This document shows, piece by piece, positions 23,801 through 35,157 of a stretch of 64,000 nt of DNA; position 1 is the first letter of the stretch; each line of letters opens with the position of its first letter. The position numbers and the translations under genes are program-made. The notes under the pieces were generated by a model. That model was given only the letters and a program-made list of their open reading frames with translations. It searched no databases and had not been told where the DNA came from. Source of the stretch: Dryas octopetala. Lineage: Eukaryota > Streptophyta > Magnoliopsida > Rosales > Rosaceae. The stretch lies in the NCBI GenBank assembly GCA_963921425.1, contig OY992840.1, forward strand, positions 10,108,501-10,172,500. The letters run 5' to 3'.

Positions 23801-25144
23801 CATCATGCAAAGTTCTCTACCAAAATGGTCTAGAATCTTCTCTTGTAAAATTCTCACCAAGCACCCTTTGGCATCCAATTAATAGATACCTTATACTACT
23901 ATAATAATTTGTGTCAACCAGAAATTGAAGTCAATGGTTCATGAATTACAACTAGAAAAAGCCAAATGCTGGCATGGCTTAGATTCTGCTTACAAATAGA
24001 AAAGGGTCAATTTCTAGCATCAAAGATTCCAATTAGAGAAAGACTCTTTGCTGTGTTCCTTGGTGGAAACTTCCGCTGACTTTGTTGCATAAATTTGATT
24101 AAGAAATTAGATTTAGAATAACAGTAAAGCCATTTGTAGAGGTTTCTGGGACTTCCAATGCATTGGAACATACAAAGATAGCTGCCTATGCAAATTTGTT
24201 ACTTCCAATAACACAAGATCACCAAGAAAATTAGAAAAAACAATGTTTCCTAGAACTGTGGCATTGTGTTTCTCCCCCTAAAAATTTTGTTTTCTTAACC
24301 TTTATTTTTGTTGCTATTTGGGTTTCTGAAAGCTCAAAGGGTACTTGATTTTGCCATAACAACTTCCCCTTGACCAACTAAATCCTTACGTTAATGAAAA
24401 TGCATAATTAATTCATGCAGGAGCATCTACTTTGAGTTTTGGAAGTTTCTTGATGGGATTTTCTTTCTGTACAGAATTTCTGCAGATAAAAAACAGGCCA
24501 TCCATGGCATAGATCCTGGTAGGCTGGAACCTTGTACTTCACATAGAAGTTGATATCTATAAGAAAATGGAGGTAAAGTTATTTTGACGATATCTGACAT
24601 ATTATATTGTTAGACTGTGATTCATGATGACACACATTCAGACATAATTTTACATAATTGATCGTTCAAATTCACATGATAACAACATAACATGTCATGA
24701 TAAATGTCAAGAGAACATTTTTGCAATAAATGTTATTCATGAAGTTGCAATAAGCATATTTTTGTATCTGAGATCTTCTTTGCACCAAGGAATTACTAGA
24801 AAAAAAAAAAAAAAAGTAGCTAAAAGGGTGATTCAATTTGAAGAGTTCAGAATTTAGATATATATATAAATATAAGTAGATACCTTCTCAATTCTCACAC
24901 GTTGTGAGTAGGCAGGCATCAACTTGCCAAGAAAGATATGTGGACAAGTGAAAAGGTAAAAGGCTAGCTAGACAAGCATAAAGAGATTCCCTACAAATTA
25001 AAGATTGCGGCTCATCACAGTAACAAACAAGTCTCATTTGGAAGCACTCGCTTTGCCAGATTCTCCATGTAAACTCTTCAATGCATGAACATGGGGGAGG
25101 CCTCGAGGGCATGTTAATGACGTTACAGTCAACGTGAAGATCAA
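20891..25144. other. Gene-free AT-rich region
   Basis: There are several frames of 60-120 codons (for example 22771-23130 on the plus strand and 22680-22444 on the minus strand). None shows a recognisable domain, splice structure or repeat-element protein. The stretch 22440-23150 is less AT-rich than its surroundings and could be an old repeat. Simple repeats are (TA)n near 22424-22440 and poly-T near 21202-21218. Confidence 0.4.
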
Positions 25145-25435
25145 CATTGCCGGGCTTATAACTCCAATGGTAGAGCACTTATTCTACACACACAATAAGA
25201 GTTCAACTCTCGCCCTCTCCTAAATAAAAGAAAAAATACGACCCTATATTCATGATGTTTGGCACACTAATATCTTAGGCTATATACTATACTTCCTGGT
25301 TGGTAAAGAGATAATCAGTATGCATTCAATTTTTTAATTAAGTTCCAACCAAAGAGTTGGGTAGTTTTGGCTTGGATCCTTGTCATTGCATTAATATATA
25401 AGAGGAATAGAACATTTATCAGACGGTAAGATATA
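25020..25435 (+). repeat. Diverged local duplication, copy 1
   Basis: Blocks here recur in the same order about 1.7 kb downstream. AACAAACAAG plus CAGATTCTCC (25024-25065) matches AACAAACAAG plus GGATTCTCCG (26801-26850). GAGTTGGGTAGTTTTGGCT and CCTTGTC-TTGCATTAAT (25353-25400) match 27049-27095. No coding content was seen. Confidence 0.4.
25145..25225 (+). repeat. tRNA-like head, probable SINE remnant
   Basis: TAACTCCAATGGTAGAGC looks like an A box with the D-arm, and AGTTCAACTCTCG fits a B box. An A-rich stretch follows. The stems of a functional tRNA are not formed. It lies inside the first copy of a diverged local duplication (see 25020-25435) and may be an insertion there. Confidence 0.45.
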
Positions 25436-26794
25436 TAATACGACATCATAAAGGGATCAAGCTTAAATTAGATGATATATATTATCCTTAATATGAACAC
25501 AAAAAGCTAAATGGGGATGGTTAACATCTAGCAGATCACACTATTTTTAGGAATTCTAGCTAATTAATATTCTCATTAACAGTAATGGTGGACAAACAAC
25601 AATGAAGAAGAAGCTTTTCTCTTTTATACTAAATGTCAACCAAATACTAGCAGGAATAAATGGTTGTTGGAAGACAATCTTTAGCTGTTGAGTCACATTC
25701 AGTATTTGTTTATACCACTTTAAAGCAGAGTTGCAAGCTCTTTCTGAAACTCCTAACATATTCATTGCACAAATTTCAGCTTTATTCCTCATGCATATAA
25801 TTGCAATCCATCCACCACACCCATATGGTGGATACAACCAATAAGTAATAACTGCATCAAGTAAATTCAGAGCTGCAATTTCATTTTTTTTTTGTAAAGC
25901 TAATATTATATACCATTTGGCTTGATCAGTACCATCACTATGCTTAGTAACATGACATGGTGTATTCTTTATGCATTACGCACCATATGACAAGTAGTCA
26001 ATAGGGATGCCAATTTTATATTATTAGTGTCAATACAGATTATAAGACAAAAGTGGCTGATAATAATTAGGTTTTGTCACAATACATGCCTAAAGCATCT
26101 ATTCAAACAGTACTGGATCAGCATAGGCTCTTCTAATTGAAGCTTTCATCAGCTGGGAAACGTCAGCAATATGTGAACAACAACTAGAAAAGGCCAAATA
26201 AGCAAGCATTGGATACATAGATTCCAATTCCAAACAGAAAAGGAGTTAGAATGAGCAACCGATATGTGCTGTTAAACCAAGTTGTATTATTACTTTTAAT
26301 GCAGATGGGACACCAGCACTTAAAAATAAATAATAAGCAAGTGATTTGTAAGTTACCACAAAGGGGAAGATCAAGAGAAAAAGTCCAGAAGCTAGTACTT
26401 TCCCAAGGCCAAGGGGCCATTTCACTAGAATTTAGGATAGACAATTAGACAGAAGAGATATTATCCATAGTGAGAAATGCAACTTTACAACAATTTAATA
26501 TGCATATATGTATATAATATATGATATATTATAATTTTGTAGCATCCCACAGAAAGTACAGGCCAGAGTTGGCTGAGAATCTCTGCCTTTATTCCTGTTT
26601 TACAAAAACAAAGTGCTAGCATTAGATAAGCAGGGGCATGCTTTGCATTACTTATATCAATGGGACACCTTTCCACGCATGCATAGTGAGGAAGAAATGC
26701 AAAGCTGTATGACCATGAGAACCAGAATTGGACAGAGCTACACAATTAAGCATGCAAATACATTCCACTTACAAAGAAAGCAGCCTGTAATTAA

Positions 26795-27110
26795 TAGTAA
26801 ACAAACAAGTTTTTTTAGGAAGCTAGTGGTCACTTTGTTGGATTCTCCGATCAAAACTGTTTGAAATATAAAATGAACCCACCAAAAGAGTATTACTTTG
26901 GATAGCTGGTTGGTTATATATAATTGGAATTTGGAATGAAATGGAAATTAAACAAACAATGACATTCTAGTAAACTAACAGGTTCATTTGGCCATCTGTG
27001 AGCTAATCTCTTGGCTTATTTTCTGTCATTTATTGTGCCAGAGACAAGGAGTTGGGTGGTTTGGTTGCACCCTTGTCCTTGTATTAATTGATAGAGAAGA
27101 GGGTACAGAA
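26795..27110 (+). repeat. Diverged local duplication, copy 2
   Basis: This is the counterpart of 25020-25435. The two anchor blocks are about 80 bases closer together here, which is about the length of the tRNA-like sequence present only in copy 1. Confidence 0.4.
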
Positions 27111-29555
27111 ATGTAAGGACAACATAAAAGACAAGGGTTTTTGAAATTTGAAGCAATAGTGTAAAAACAAGCATGACATTCTAAGGATATGGTCAACCCT
27201 AAATGGATTACACACCAGTTGTATTTGAACATGTGCATCATATTAAGTGATTTTAAAAAGAAAGATCTAATTAGTCCCCTTTCAACTTGTGTTGCATATT
27301 TGGAACAAAGTAGTTTATGAACCCAAACACACATCCCTTAAAAACAGAGGACAGTATATATGCTGCCTGCCTAAATTCTTCTTTATTCTTATTATATATT
27401 GGAATCAAACCAACATAATCAAGAATTATGGGTTGGAAAGTTTTATTAAAGGTTAATTGCCAAACTGCAAGCTGCCTAATAGAGATATGAAAAAAATAAT
27501 GATTTGGAACAAATGCTAGAAAGAGGGTTGAAACTGATATTCTCTGCAATTTTCTTTCTTTGCAATATTGCAACAACAGGTAGAATAACTCAATGTTCTT
27601 GAACTACATTTGCGTGGTTGCATGCATTCTTTTAAAGCTTTGGCACACCCCTAACCACTTTAGGACAGAAAGGGGTTTGCATACTGAGCATAAGGTGGGG
27701 GAAGAAATTTTGTTTGCCTGTCAATTTTTTGACAAGGGAAATCATACTTTTCTATATCAAATCTGTTATGAGAATGCCATTTTAGGAGTTAAATTTGTAG
27801 CTTCCATGGTCATAACATGCGTAGGGGTTTGCGTGTGAAAACAAGAAGTCATTCGTATAATGGTATCATCAACTACTGGGTACTTAAAAGTGTGAAAATG
27901 GTCTTTTATCAGATAGTTTAACATGTTATATTGTTAGACTGTCAATTTAAATCATTCATTAGGTGACTTGAAATTATGTCATAATGTGTGATTTTGATTC
28001 ACAATTTCCAATATAACATGCTATATATCTCACAGAAGAACATTAACACTAGAAGTGCTAATCTAGTGACACTTCAAATAGGCCAAAGTGCTCTCCCTTA
28101 CAAGTTGCAAGTTAGATTTTTGGATATTGGGATATTATCCCTCCCAACTAATAAAAAAAAATTGAATTTGAAAGAAATGATTAATGGCACAATGCATGTT
28201 ACATTAATGAATCATCATGAATTCATGATACATGTACATGTTTTTCCACTAAAACAACATTGTCATTTGCGAATTTGTCATTGTGGAGTGGAATGTCATC
28301 TGCACATTCTATGTCAAGGAGATTCAAAGAGTATCACATGCACAATATATTGAAAAGTGAAAACGAAGGCTGAGGAATGAGGATTGCCTTTTGCAAGTGG
28401 CAACAGCCTTTTGTACTGGCCTCAATTAAGCCGCGTGGGAAAGACAAAGTTAAGAGGCTTACCCTTGCTTCTTGGAAAATGTTGAAAAAATTTCCAATGG
28501 CTCTACAAGTGGTAACATAAAATCATAGGCACATAGGTAGCTTCATTAGCCTGCCTAGGTCAAAAAAAGAAAAACCCAGATACCATTTTTTTATTTTTAT
28601 GACTAATGCATATATGCCTTTTTCTGAGCCCTTGTATCAGCTTTTGAGCCCCCAAACCACCAAGGTATCAACTTCTCATGTGCAACATAGTACCCAAAGG
28701 GCAGAGAAAGGGCAAGAAGCAATTGAAGTCCATGTAAAGCAGAGCCAGTTAGGTAAAAAAGAGTAAATTAACTTGGGGGCATGTGATTGATTCTCAGGCT
28801 CATTCATTCATTCAGCCAAAAACAAAAACAAATCTTAAAGGATGTCCCTGCAAAGTGCAAACAAGGCCAGCTCTCAGTCAAAGGCTCTTATTAGTTGTTA
28901 ACCACCACACCTGCCAAACCCAACCCCTCTCTGTTCACTATATGGAGTATGGACCACTACCTACACCACAAAACTACTCACCCTTGCTCAGAGGATAACA
29001 TTGAAGAGAATATTTACAGTAAAACACTTCATGTCCTACAAACATATTTAATAATAGAAAATCTATGCCCGGTAATGAAAAGTGAACATCTCAACATCTC
29101 AACATCTAAAATAGTGAGTCATACAATATTAGTATTGTAGAATTCCTGAATTGGATGCCAAAATGGAGTAAAACTTAATGAGATGCTTGCTACCTTCTTA
29201 TGGTTGGTATGAGATGGTTTTAGACTAGAAAATTTTCATTTGCCTATTTCTGTCAAGTGAAAATGTGGAGCCGCATAACAACTCTTTAAAAAAATATGTT
29301 CGCGTGCTTAAAAAATAAAGAAAATTATCATCAAATTATCATCAAATTTTGTCACATGTCATTTTTTAACTACATTGTTCTGTCACTCAAAACTATCACA
29401 TGTGAATTTTTGTTTAAATGAGTAATTATATCACATCTTATATAATTAACATAATCTTTTTAGAAAATATTATTTTGTGTGTTATGTTGTTAAAATGTAA
29501 AGTCGGTCATCTAAACCATGAACAAGAATCTAACTTATTAGTACATATCATGTTA
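27111..29555. other. Gene-free region
   Basis: Only short frames without recognisable content are present. A stretch near 27908-28020 (TTATATTGTTAGACTGT...) resembles one at 24598-24720, which suggests an old dispersed repeat. I see no gene, RNA gene or complete element. Confidence 0.4.
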
Positions 29556-29564
29556 AATTTTCTA

Positions 29565-30851
29565 GGGAAAATGTTAGCAAAAGGACTATAAATATACCCC
29601 TATTTTTAGTTGAGGATCCCGATTTCACTTTGATTCAATTAAGGACTATAATTTTTCAAATGGCTCAATCAAGTACATTCCGTCATGTCTGTCACATTTA
29701 CCGTTAAGAATTGGTCACGTGACCCTCACGTGACCAATTTATAAGGGCAAAAAAGACTTTTCTCCCCTCCCTTCCCCTCCCCCCTCTTTTTTCTCTCTAC
29801 CCACCAGCCAGCTCCCCCTCCCCGTCACAGTCACCCATCCCCGCCCCCTCCTCCCCCTATACCAACGCCATCCCTCCCCTCCCCCACCAGTCCCAGCCCA
29901 GCCCTGGCCCCATCCAGCTCCACCACCCCAACCCAGCCCCGGCCCCGTCGCAAAACCCAGTCAAACCGAGCCCCAGCCCCGTTCACCACACCCAGCCGCA
30001 CTAAGTGGGCAATGCCTGCTGGGAGTTCTACTGCCTGGAGCATGGCATCCAGCCCAACGGCCAGATGCCGAGCGACAAAACCATCGGCTGCGGCGACGAC
30101 GCCTTTAACACCTTCTTCAGCGAGACCGGCGCCAGCAAGCACGTCCCCCGCGCCATCTTCGTCGACCTCGAGCCCACCGTCATCGACGAGGTCCGCACGG
30201 GCACCTACCGCCAGCTCTTCCACCTTGAGCAGCTCATCAGCGGCAAGGACGACGCCGCCAACAACTTCGCCCGCGACCACTACACCATCGGTAAAGAGAT
30301 CGTCGATCTCTGCCTCGACTGCATTCATAAGCTCGCTGACAACTGTACCGGTCTCCAAGGTTTCCTCGTCTTCAATGCTGTCGGTGGAGGAACCGGGTCG
30401 GGTCTCGGCTCGCTTCTCCTGGAGCATCTCTCCGTTGATTACGGAAAAAAGTCTAAGCTTGGATTCACTGTGTAGGGAGAGGGATGGCGGGTAGAGATAT
30501 GAGAAATGGCGCCGGGGCTGGGTGTGACTGGGTTTTGCGACGGGGCCGGGGCTGGGTTGGGGTGGTGGAGCTGGATGGGGCCAAGGCTGGGACGGGTGGG
30601 GGAGGGGGGATGGCGCGCAGAGATACAAGAGAAAAAAGAGGGGAGGGGAAGGGAGGGAAGGGGAGAAAAGACTTTTTTGCTCTTATAAATTGGTCACGTG
30701 ACCAATTCTTAACGGTAAATGTGACAGACATGACGGAATGTACTTGATTGAGCCATTTGAAAAATTATAGTCCTTAATTGAATCAAAGTGAAATCGGGAT
30801 CCTCAACTAAAAATAGAGGTATATATATAGTCCTTTTGCTAACATTTTCCC
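29565..30851. mobile_element. Pack-MULE 3, long-TIR Mutator-like element
   Basis: It is flanked by an exact 9-bp duplication AATTTTCTA (29556-29564 and 30852-30860). The termini are GGGAAAATGTTAGCAAAAGG and its inverse. The outer 190 bp of the arms differ at about three substitutions plus one short indel that duplicates a CACGTGACC motif in the left arm. The inner arms are C-rich on the left (29760-30000) and G-rich on the right (30478-30660). The arms carry GGTCACGTGACC, a perfect palindrome. It has no transposase; the cargo is an alpha-tubulin fragment. Confidence 0.93.
30006..30474 (+). pseudogene. Captured alpha-tubulin exon fragment
   Basis: An open frame matches alpha-tubulin from about residue 16 to 171. 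It includes [63 protein letters not shown], the GTP-binding GGGTGSG loop and KKSKLGFTV, then a TAG at the junction with the arm. There is no start codon, no C-terminal two thirds and no promoter of its own. Several residues differ from a protein that is almost invariant: HPEQ reads HLEQ, ARGH reads ARDH, and two Arg have become Cys and His. It is therefore not under tubulin constraint, yet no frameshift or internal stop has arisen. No intron is present in the fragment. Confidence 0.93.
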
Positions 30852-30860
30852 AATTTTCTA

Positions 30861-32398
30861 ATAAACAGATATTATGTTATGTTTATATATATTTTTTTAT
30901 TTAAAGGGAGGAATGATCAAACTTGAGTTCAAAAGTACAAATTCTACAGTCATTCTAATTGCATTACCTCAACTATTATACTCTGTATTAATGAGTTAAA
31001 AATATGATTAATTTGAGATATGCTTAAACTGCTAAAGAAGTAATTTAGAGCAGAAAAAGCGGCAGATGAAGACAAAGCAAGTTGCAACTGGAAATTGTTC
31101 GACCAATTGTCGGGAGTCGTGGTGTTTGCCTTGAACACATAAACACATAGCAAATGGTAAAGACAACCAGCCGTTCTCTTTCTCTCAGTCTCAGACATAC
31201 AAAACAATTTTTTAATTTAATCGTTTTAATTCTCTCTCTAATTTTCTTACCTTTGACTACTTTCAAGTTTTAAATCCCAACTTGTTAATATATAATCAGT
31301 TTTAGTTTGTTTATACATCTATTCGATCGCTAATGGACCCAAAGCTGCATAAAATATATTAAATTTGAATTATCAAAGTAGAAGACTAATCACATTGTTA
31401 AACATGCTAGATATAAACAATCTAAAGACTATCCATATTGTTGGTTGGCCTATTAAGTGTCGGTTGTGTAGGATATATATGATCATCATTAATTCTTTTT
31501 TCATTTCTTTTTAAAACCAGATATGTTCTTTTCTTTTCTTGGAGACCAAACAAGCTATATATTTACTAGTAAATGAGGTTGTTTGTTTATTTGTGAAATG
31601 GAAAATAGAAAAAGAAAAGAGGGCTGGAATAAATTATATGTAGCTAGAAATAAGAGGAAAGACATGGTCATCCATCTATATCCAACATCTTTAAATTAAT
31701 AATTTAATTTAGGAAAAATTACAGTTTAGTCCTTCTAACATTTTTTATTTGGAAAAAAACCTTATGACTTTTTTATATTTTTTTTCCAAATAAAGTCTTT
31801 ATTTTTTCTAAATAAAATCCTTTGATTATTGCCTTGTCAAAAAAATATGTTATTATTTTTTTATTTTTTGAGGGAATAGGGTACGATTTAACCTCATATT
31901 TTCCTAAGATATAGAATGAGGTTTGTGAAGGGCCCAAAATCTCAAAGTTATAACCTAATATGAAGCCGACAAACCAGGACTTGACAAAGAAGTAAAAATG
32001 CACTGCCGAACAATCGAAAATGGTCGCTGACTGGTCGGCGTCTAGTATGTGTGAAAAAAATAAAAAATAATGGACCAATATTGTGTAACATAGAATGGTT
32101 ACAATATAATTAGACTTTATTTAGAATTTTAAAAGCCATAAGGCTTTATTTAGTATAATATAAAACTAAAAGATCTAAATGGAAGTCTCCCTTTAATTTA
32201 AACGTAAACTATTACTAACCCCCTATTTAGAACTAGGTTCTCTCATAACCCCCACACTAAATCAACCTCTCCCAAAACCCCCTATTATAAACTTAACTTC
32301 TCTCAAAACCCCCTAGTCAACCTATACCCAGCTAGATTTGACCCCCTCTATTTTGAAAATTTCGATTATAACCCTTGGCTAGGTTCATTTCTCATTTT
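30861..32398. other. AT-rich spacer
   Basis: AT-rich DNA with no recognisable gene. The section 31711-32160 has T-rich and A-rich ends (AAAAATTACAGTTTAGTCC near 31715) like the edge of a transposon, but no partner end or target duplication was found. Confidence 0.4.
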
Positions 32399-32441
32399 CA
32401 CTCACTCACTCACTCACTCACTCACTCACTCACTCACTCAC

Positions 32442-32521
<80 letters not shown>
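32399..32521. repeat. Compound (CACT)n-(CT)n microsatellite
   Basis: About twelve CACT units (32399-32447) pass directly into about 37 CT units up to 32521. It stands just in front of a GC-richer block (32522-33060). Confidence 0.95.
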
Positions 32522-32523
<2 letters not shown>

Positions 32524-33060
32524 GTCTCTCCCCTACTAGCGAGAACTCACCTTCGCCGCCTCTGTCACCGGCGCGTGGCAGCGCGTCCGGCGGCCGATGA
32601 AGGTGGTTTTTGGCTCGTTGAACTCGCCTCTCTTCTCTCTCTTCCCTTGGTATTCGTTTTACCCAAAAACGCCCCGAACATAAAACCCAGTCCGCGCACA
32701 GTGGTCAACGCCAACGGCTCTCGCTGTTTCCGGCGACTTCGCGGCCCAACTCCGGCTCAGAATTCTTCCTCTCGTCGAGTTCGTCACGATGGTGTGCTCC
32801 GATCATGGATCCATCTAAGTTCTCGCGTCACGTCGAGCCCATGATGATGGTTGGCATCATTGGCTTCTCCGACGATTCTCGGGCCGATTCCAGTGGTGTT
32901 TTCCGTCGATCTAGGTATCAATCTTTGTCCCCTCGACCTGCTCTTGCTATTGGTTGGGTTGTTTTAACTCAAATCTTGGATTTCAGGTTGGGCTGCTGCT
33001 GCTGCCACCGCTAGAGGAAGAATTGGGTGTTTTTTTTACTGTTCAGCCTCCTCTGAATCC
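32522..33060 (+). other. GC-rich block, possible relic or noncoding transcript leader
   Basis: This CpG-rich block follows the microsatellite and contains phrases such as CCGGCGACTTCGCGG and CTCCGACGATTCTC. Open frames of 89 and 69 codons are present but are not recognisable. The composition resembles the GC-rich leader pieces inside the hAT-like element at 61.9-62.4 kb. I cannot name a gene; a transposon-borne leader or captured fragment is possible. Confidence 0.35.
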
Positions 33061-33239
33061 TAAAAGCTCAATTTGAGGTCCGAGAATATTTTTGGGTGAG
33101 TTCTATGATTTTATGTGTGTTGATTGGGGCTGGGTAGCCACCGTGCGTGGTGGTCACCGCCCGACTTGGCCGTTGAACGAACAATTTTGTGAACCCTGTT
33201 TGATTTGTTGAACTGTCTGGTCTTAATCAGGTACCTCGG

Positions 33240-33992
33240 CGATTGTAAAGTCCAACTGAATTCAGTAAATTCAGTTTCAGTTTCTAGCTTAATTAGTACA
33301 ACTGTGTAAATTCAGTTTCAGTTTCAGTTCTAGAAAATTCAGTTTCACTTCCTGAAAATTCAGTTTCACTTATAACAGTAGTTGGATAGGGAACTTTAAG
33401 CCTACATTTATTGATTAAACAGTTTTAGTTCGTGAAACATGAGTTTTAAATGAATTTTGAATGAAATTATAGTTCTGAAATATGATGAATCAAATTTGCA
33501 GGTAGAAACAGATCGAGGCAGTGGCGACTGTCGTGTACTCATCGCGCGTGAGATGATCAGACGACGTTGTCTAGGGTTTCAGTTTCACTAAATTTAATTT
33601 CACTGAATTTAGTCTATAGTGAAACATTGAATTGATATAATTGTTATTTTTTGTCAAGTAAAGGTGTAACTGTTTTAGTGAAGTGTAATTGTTTTAGTGA
33701 AGGTATAATTGTTTTTTAATTAAGGTGTAATTGCATTTTAGTCAAGGTGTAATTGTTTCATTACTTAATTCAGTTTCAGTAAGTGAATTCATAATTGAAT
33801 TCTTCAATTAAGTGTAACTGAATTTCTAAAATTCAGTTTCAATGTAATTGAATTCTTGAAATTCAGTTTTAGTGTAATAAAATTCAATTTTAGTGTTTGA
33901 TTTTAGTTTTAGAAAAATATTGAGCTTTAGCAAAAACTTCAATTCCAGCAAAAAAAAAAAAAAACAGTTTCACAAAATTCAGTTACAGTGAT
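33240..33992 (+). repeat. Degenerate interspersed AAATTCAGTTTCA-type repeats
   Basis: Variants of AATTCAGTTTCAGTT and of AAGGTGTAATTGTTTTAGTG recur many times across this stretch with irregular spacing. They look like an expanding low-complexity sequence and have no coding content. Confidence 0.6.
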
Positions 33993-34037
33993 GTCAGCGT
34001 GCGTCAGCATGTGTCAGCATGTGTCAGCGCGCGTCAG
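33993..34037 (+). repeat. 10-bp tandem repeat GTCAGCATGT
   Basis: Four and a half units: GTCAGCGTGC, GTCAGCATGT twice, GTCAGCGCGC and GTCAG. Alternation of CG, TG and CA between units fits CpG decay. Confidence 0.9.
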
Positions 34038-35157
34038 AAGGGTAGGGGTTGGGCTTCCAGCTGTCCTGTAGACTTGCTTGGATGCGGTAATGGCTGGGTT
34101 CTAATGGCATACATGTAAATTAATGTAATTAATAAGCCTAAATTATTAGTAGGCTTTAAATTGGGTGCGGCTGGTGTGTCTAATTATGGTTGGATGCGGC
34201 AACAAAGTTTTCTCTATAAATGAGTGCTATAAATTACGGACTGTTAATTTAAATAGTATTCGGTGTTTTGTCCCACATCATAATATAAAGCCTTATATAA
34301 TAGTTAATAAGTTCTTAAGCTTCTCCATTAATTATTAATTCTATTTTCAGATATGAGAATTCCGTTGCAAATACTCATATTCTCTTAGCCATAGTCTGAT
34401 TTTGTCACATGTCTCAAGTTGATTTGACATCAAGAAACCCATTTTCTTGCATGTCACAAACTTGAGGATGTCTACGTTCACATTTTCCAGAGAACATGAT
34501 TTTTCTTTACCTACTGCTTTATTCAAACAAACAGTCGACAATTTACCAAACTTATTATTTTAATTATAATTTTCTTACCCCACAAATCTATGTGATTTTC
34601 TTCTTTAACAAGAAAGGAGCTATGAAATATGAAGCAGGGATTAGATTCTCCCCCCATTGCACTTAAAGTAAAAACATGTGGGTCAGAACTCAGAAATGAA
34701 AGAAAAATATTAATATTTCATTAAAAAATCAAGTCAACCATTAAAGTTAAATAATAATACTTAACAGGTCGTTTATGTACATATGTGTAGTGCTGTATAA
34801 ACCCAAATTCTCTATTTGTTTTACCTAACATTCTCACTATTTAATTTCGGCCTGCCCCAGCCAGCCAGCAACAAACCAATATCAATAACCCTACCTTCCC
34901 TCCACCAACACATTTTTTTACATTCCATCTGTTTTTCCCTCTGCTAATTCAAACAAAAGCATTTAAAATGGTGGCCCCTCCATCTCTATGTCCTATCAAT
35001 TCAGCCAACCAAACCCACCTATAACAACAACTACTATCACCAAATTCCACCCCTCTTTTTCTCTTTATGTACAATCCCAAAACCCCAAGCAAAGAATATT
35101 ATCATCATGCCAGCAAAGTGAATAATAAATCTCCCACAACCCAAATAGAAACTTCCT
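34038..35157. other. Spacer downstream of ACR8
   Basis: AT-rich DNA that includes the 3' flank of ACR8 (minus strand). No other gene or element is supported. Confidence 0.45.

Noticed and set aside
25145..25225. tRNA gene
   Set aside because: Box A and B motifs are present, but the acceptor and anticodon stems do not pair.
29831..30628. A 265-codon minus-strand frame across Pack-MULE 3
   Set aside because: It is the antisense shadow of the tubulin fragment plus arm sequence, with no domain of its own.
31711..32160. A fifth Mutator-like element starting near AAAAATTACAGTTTAGTCC
   Set aside because: No inverted partner end or 9-bp duplication was found.
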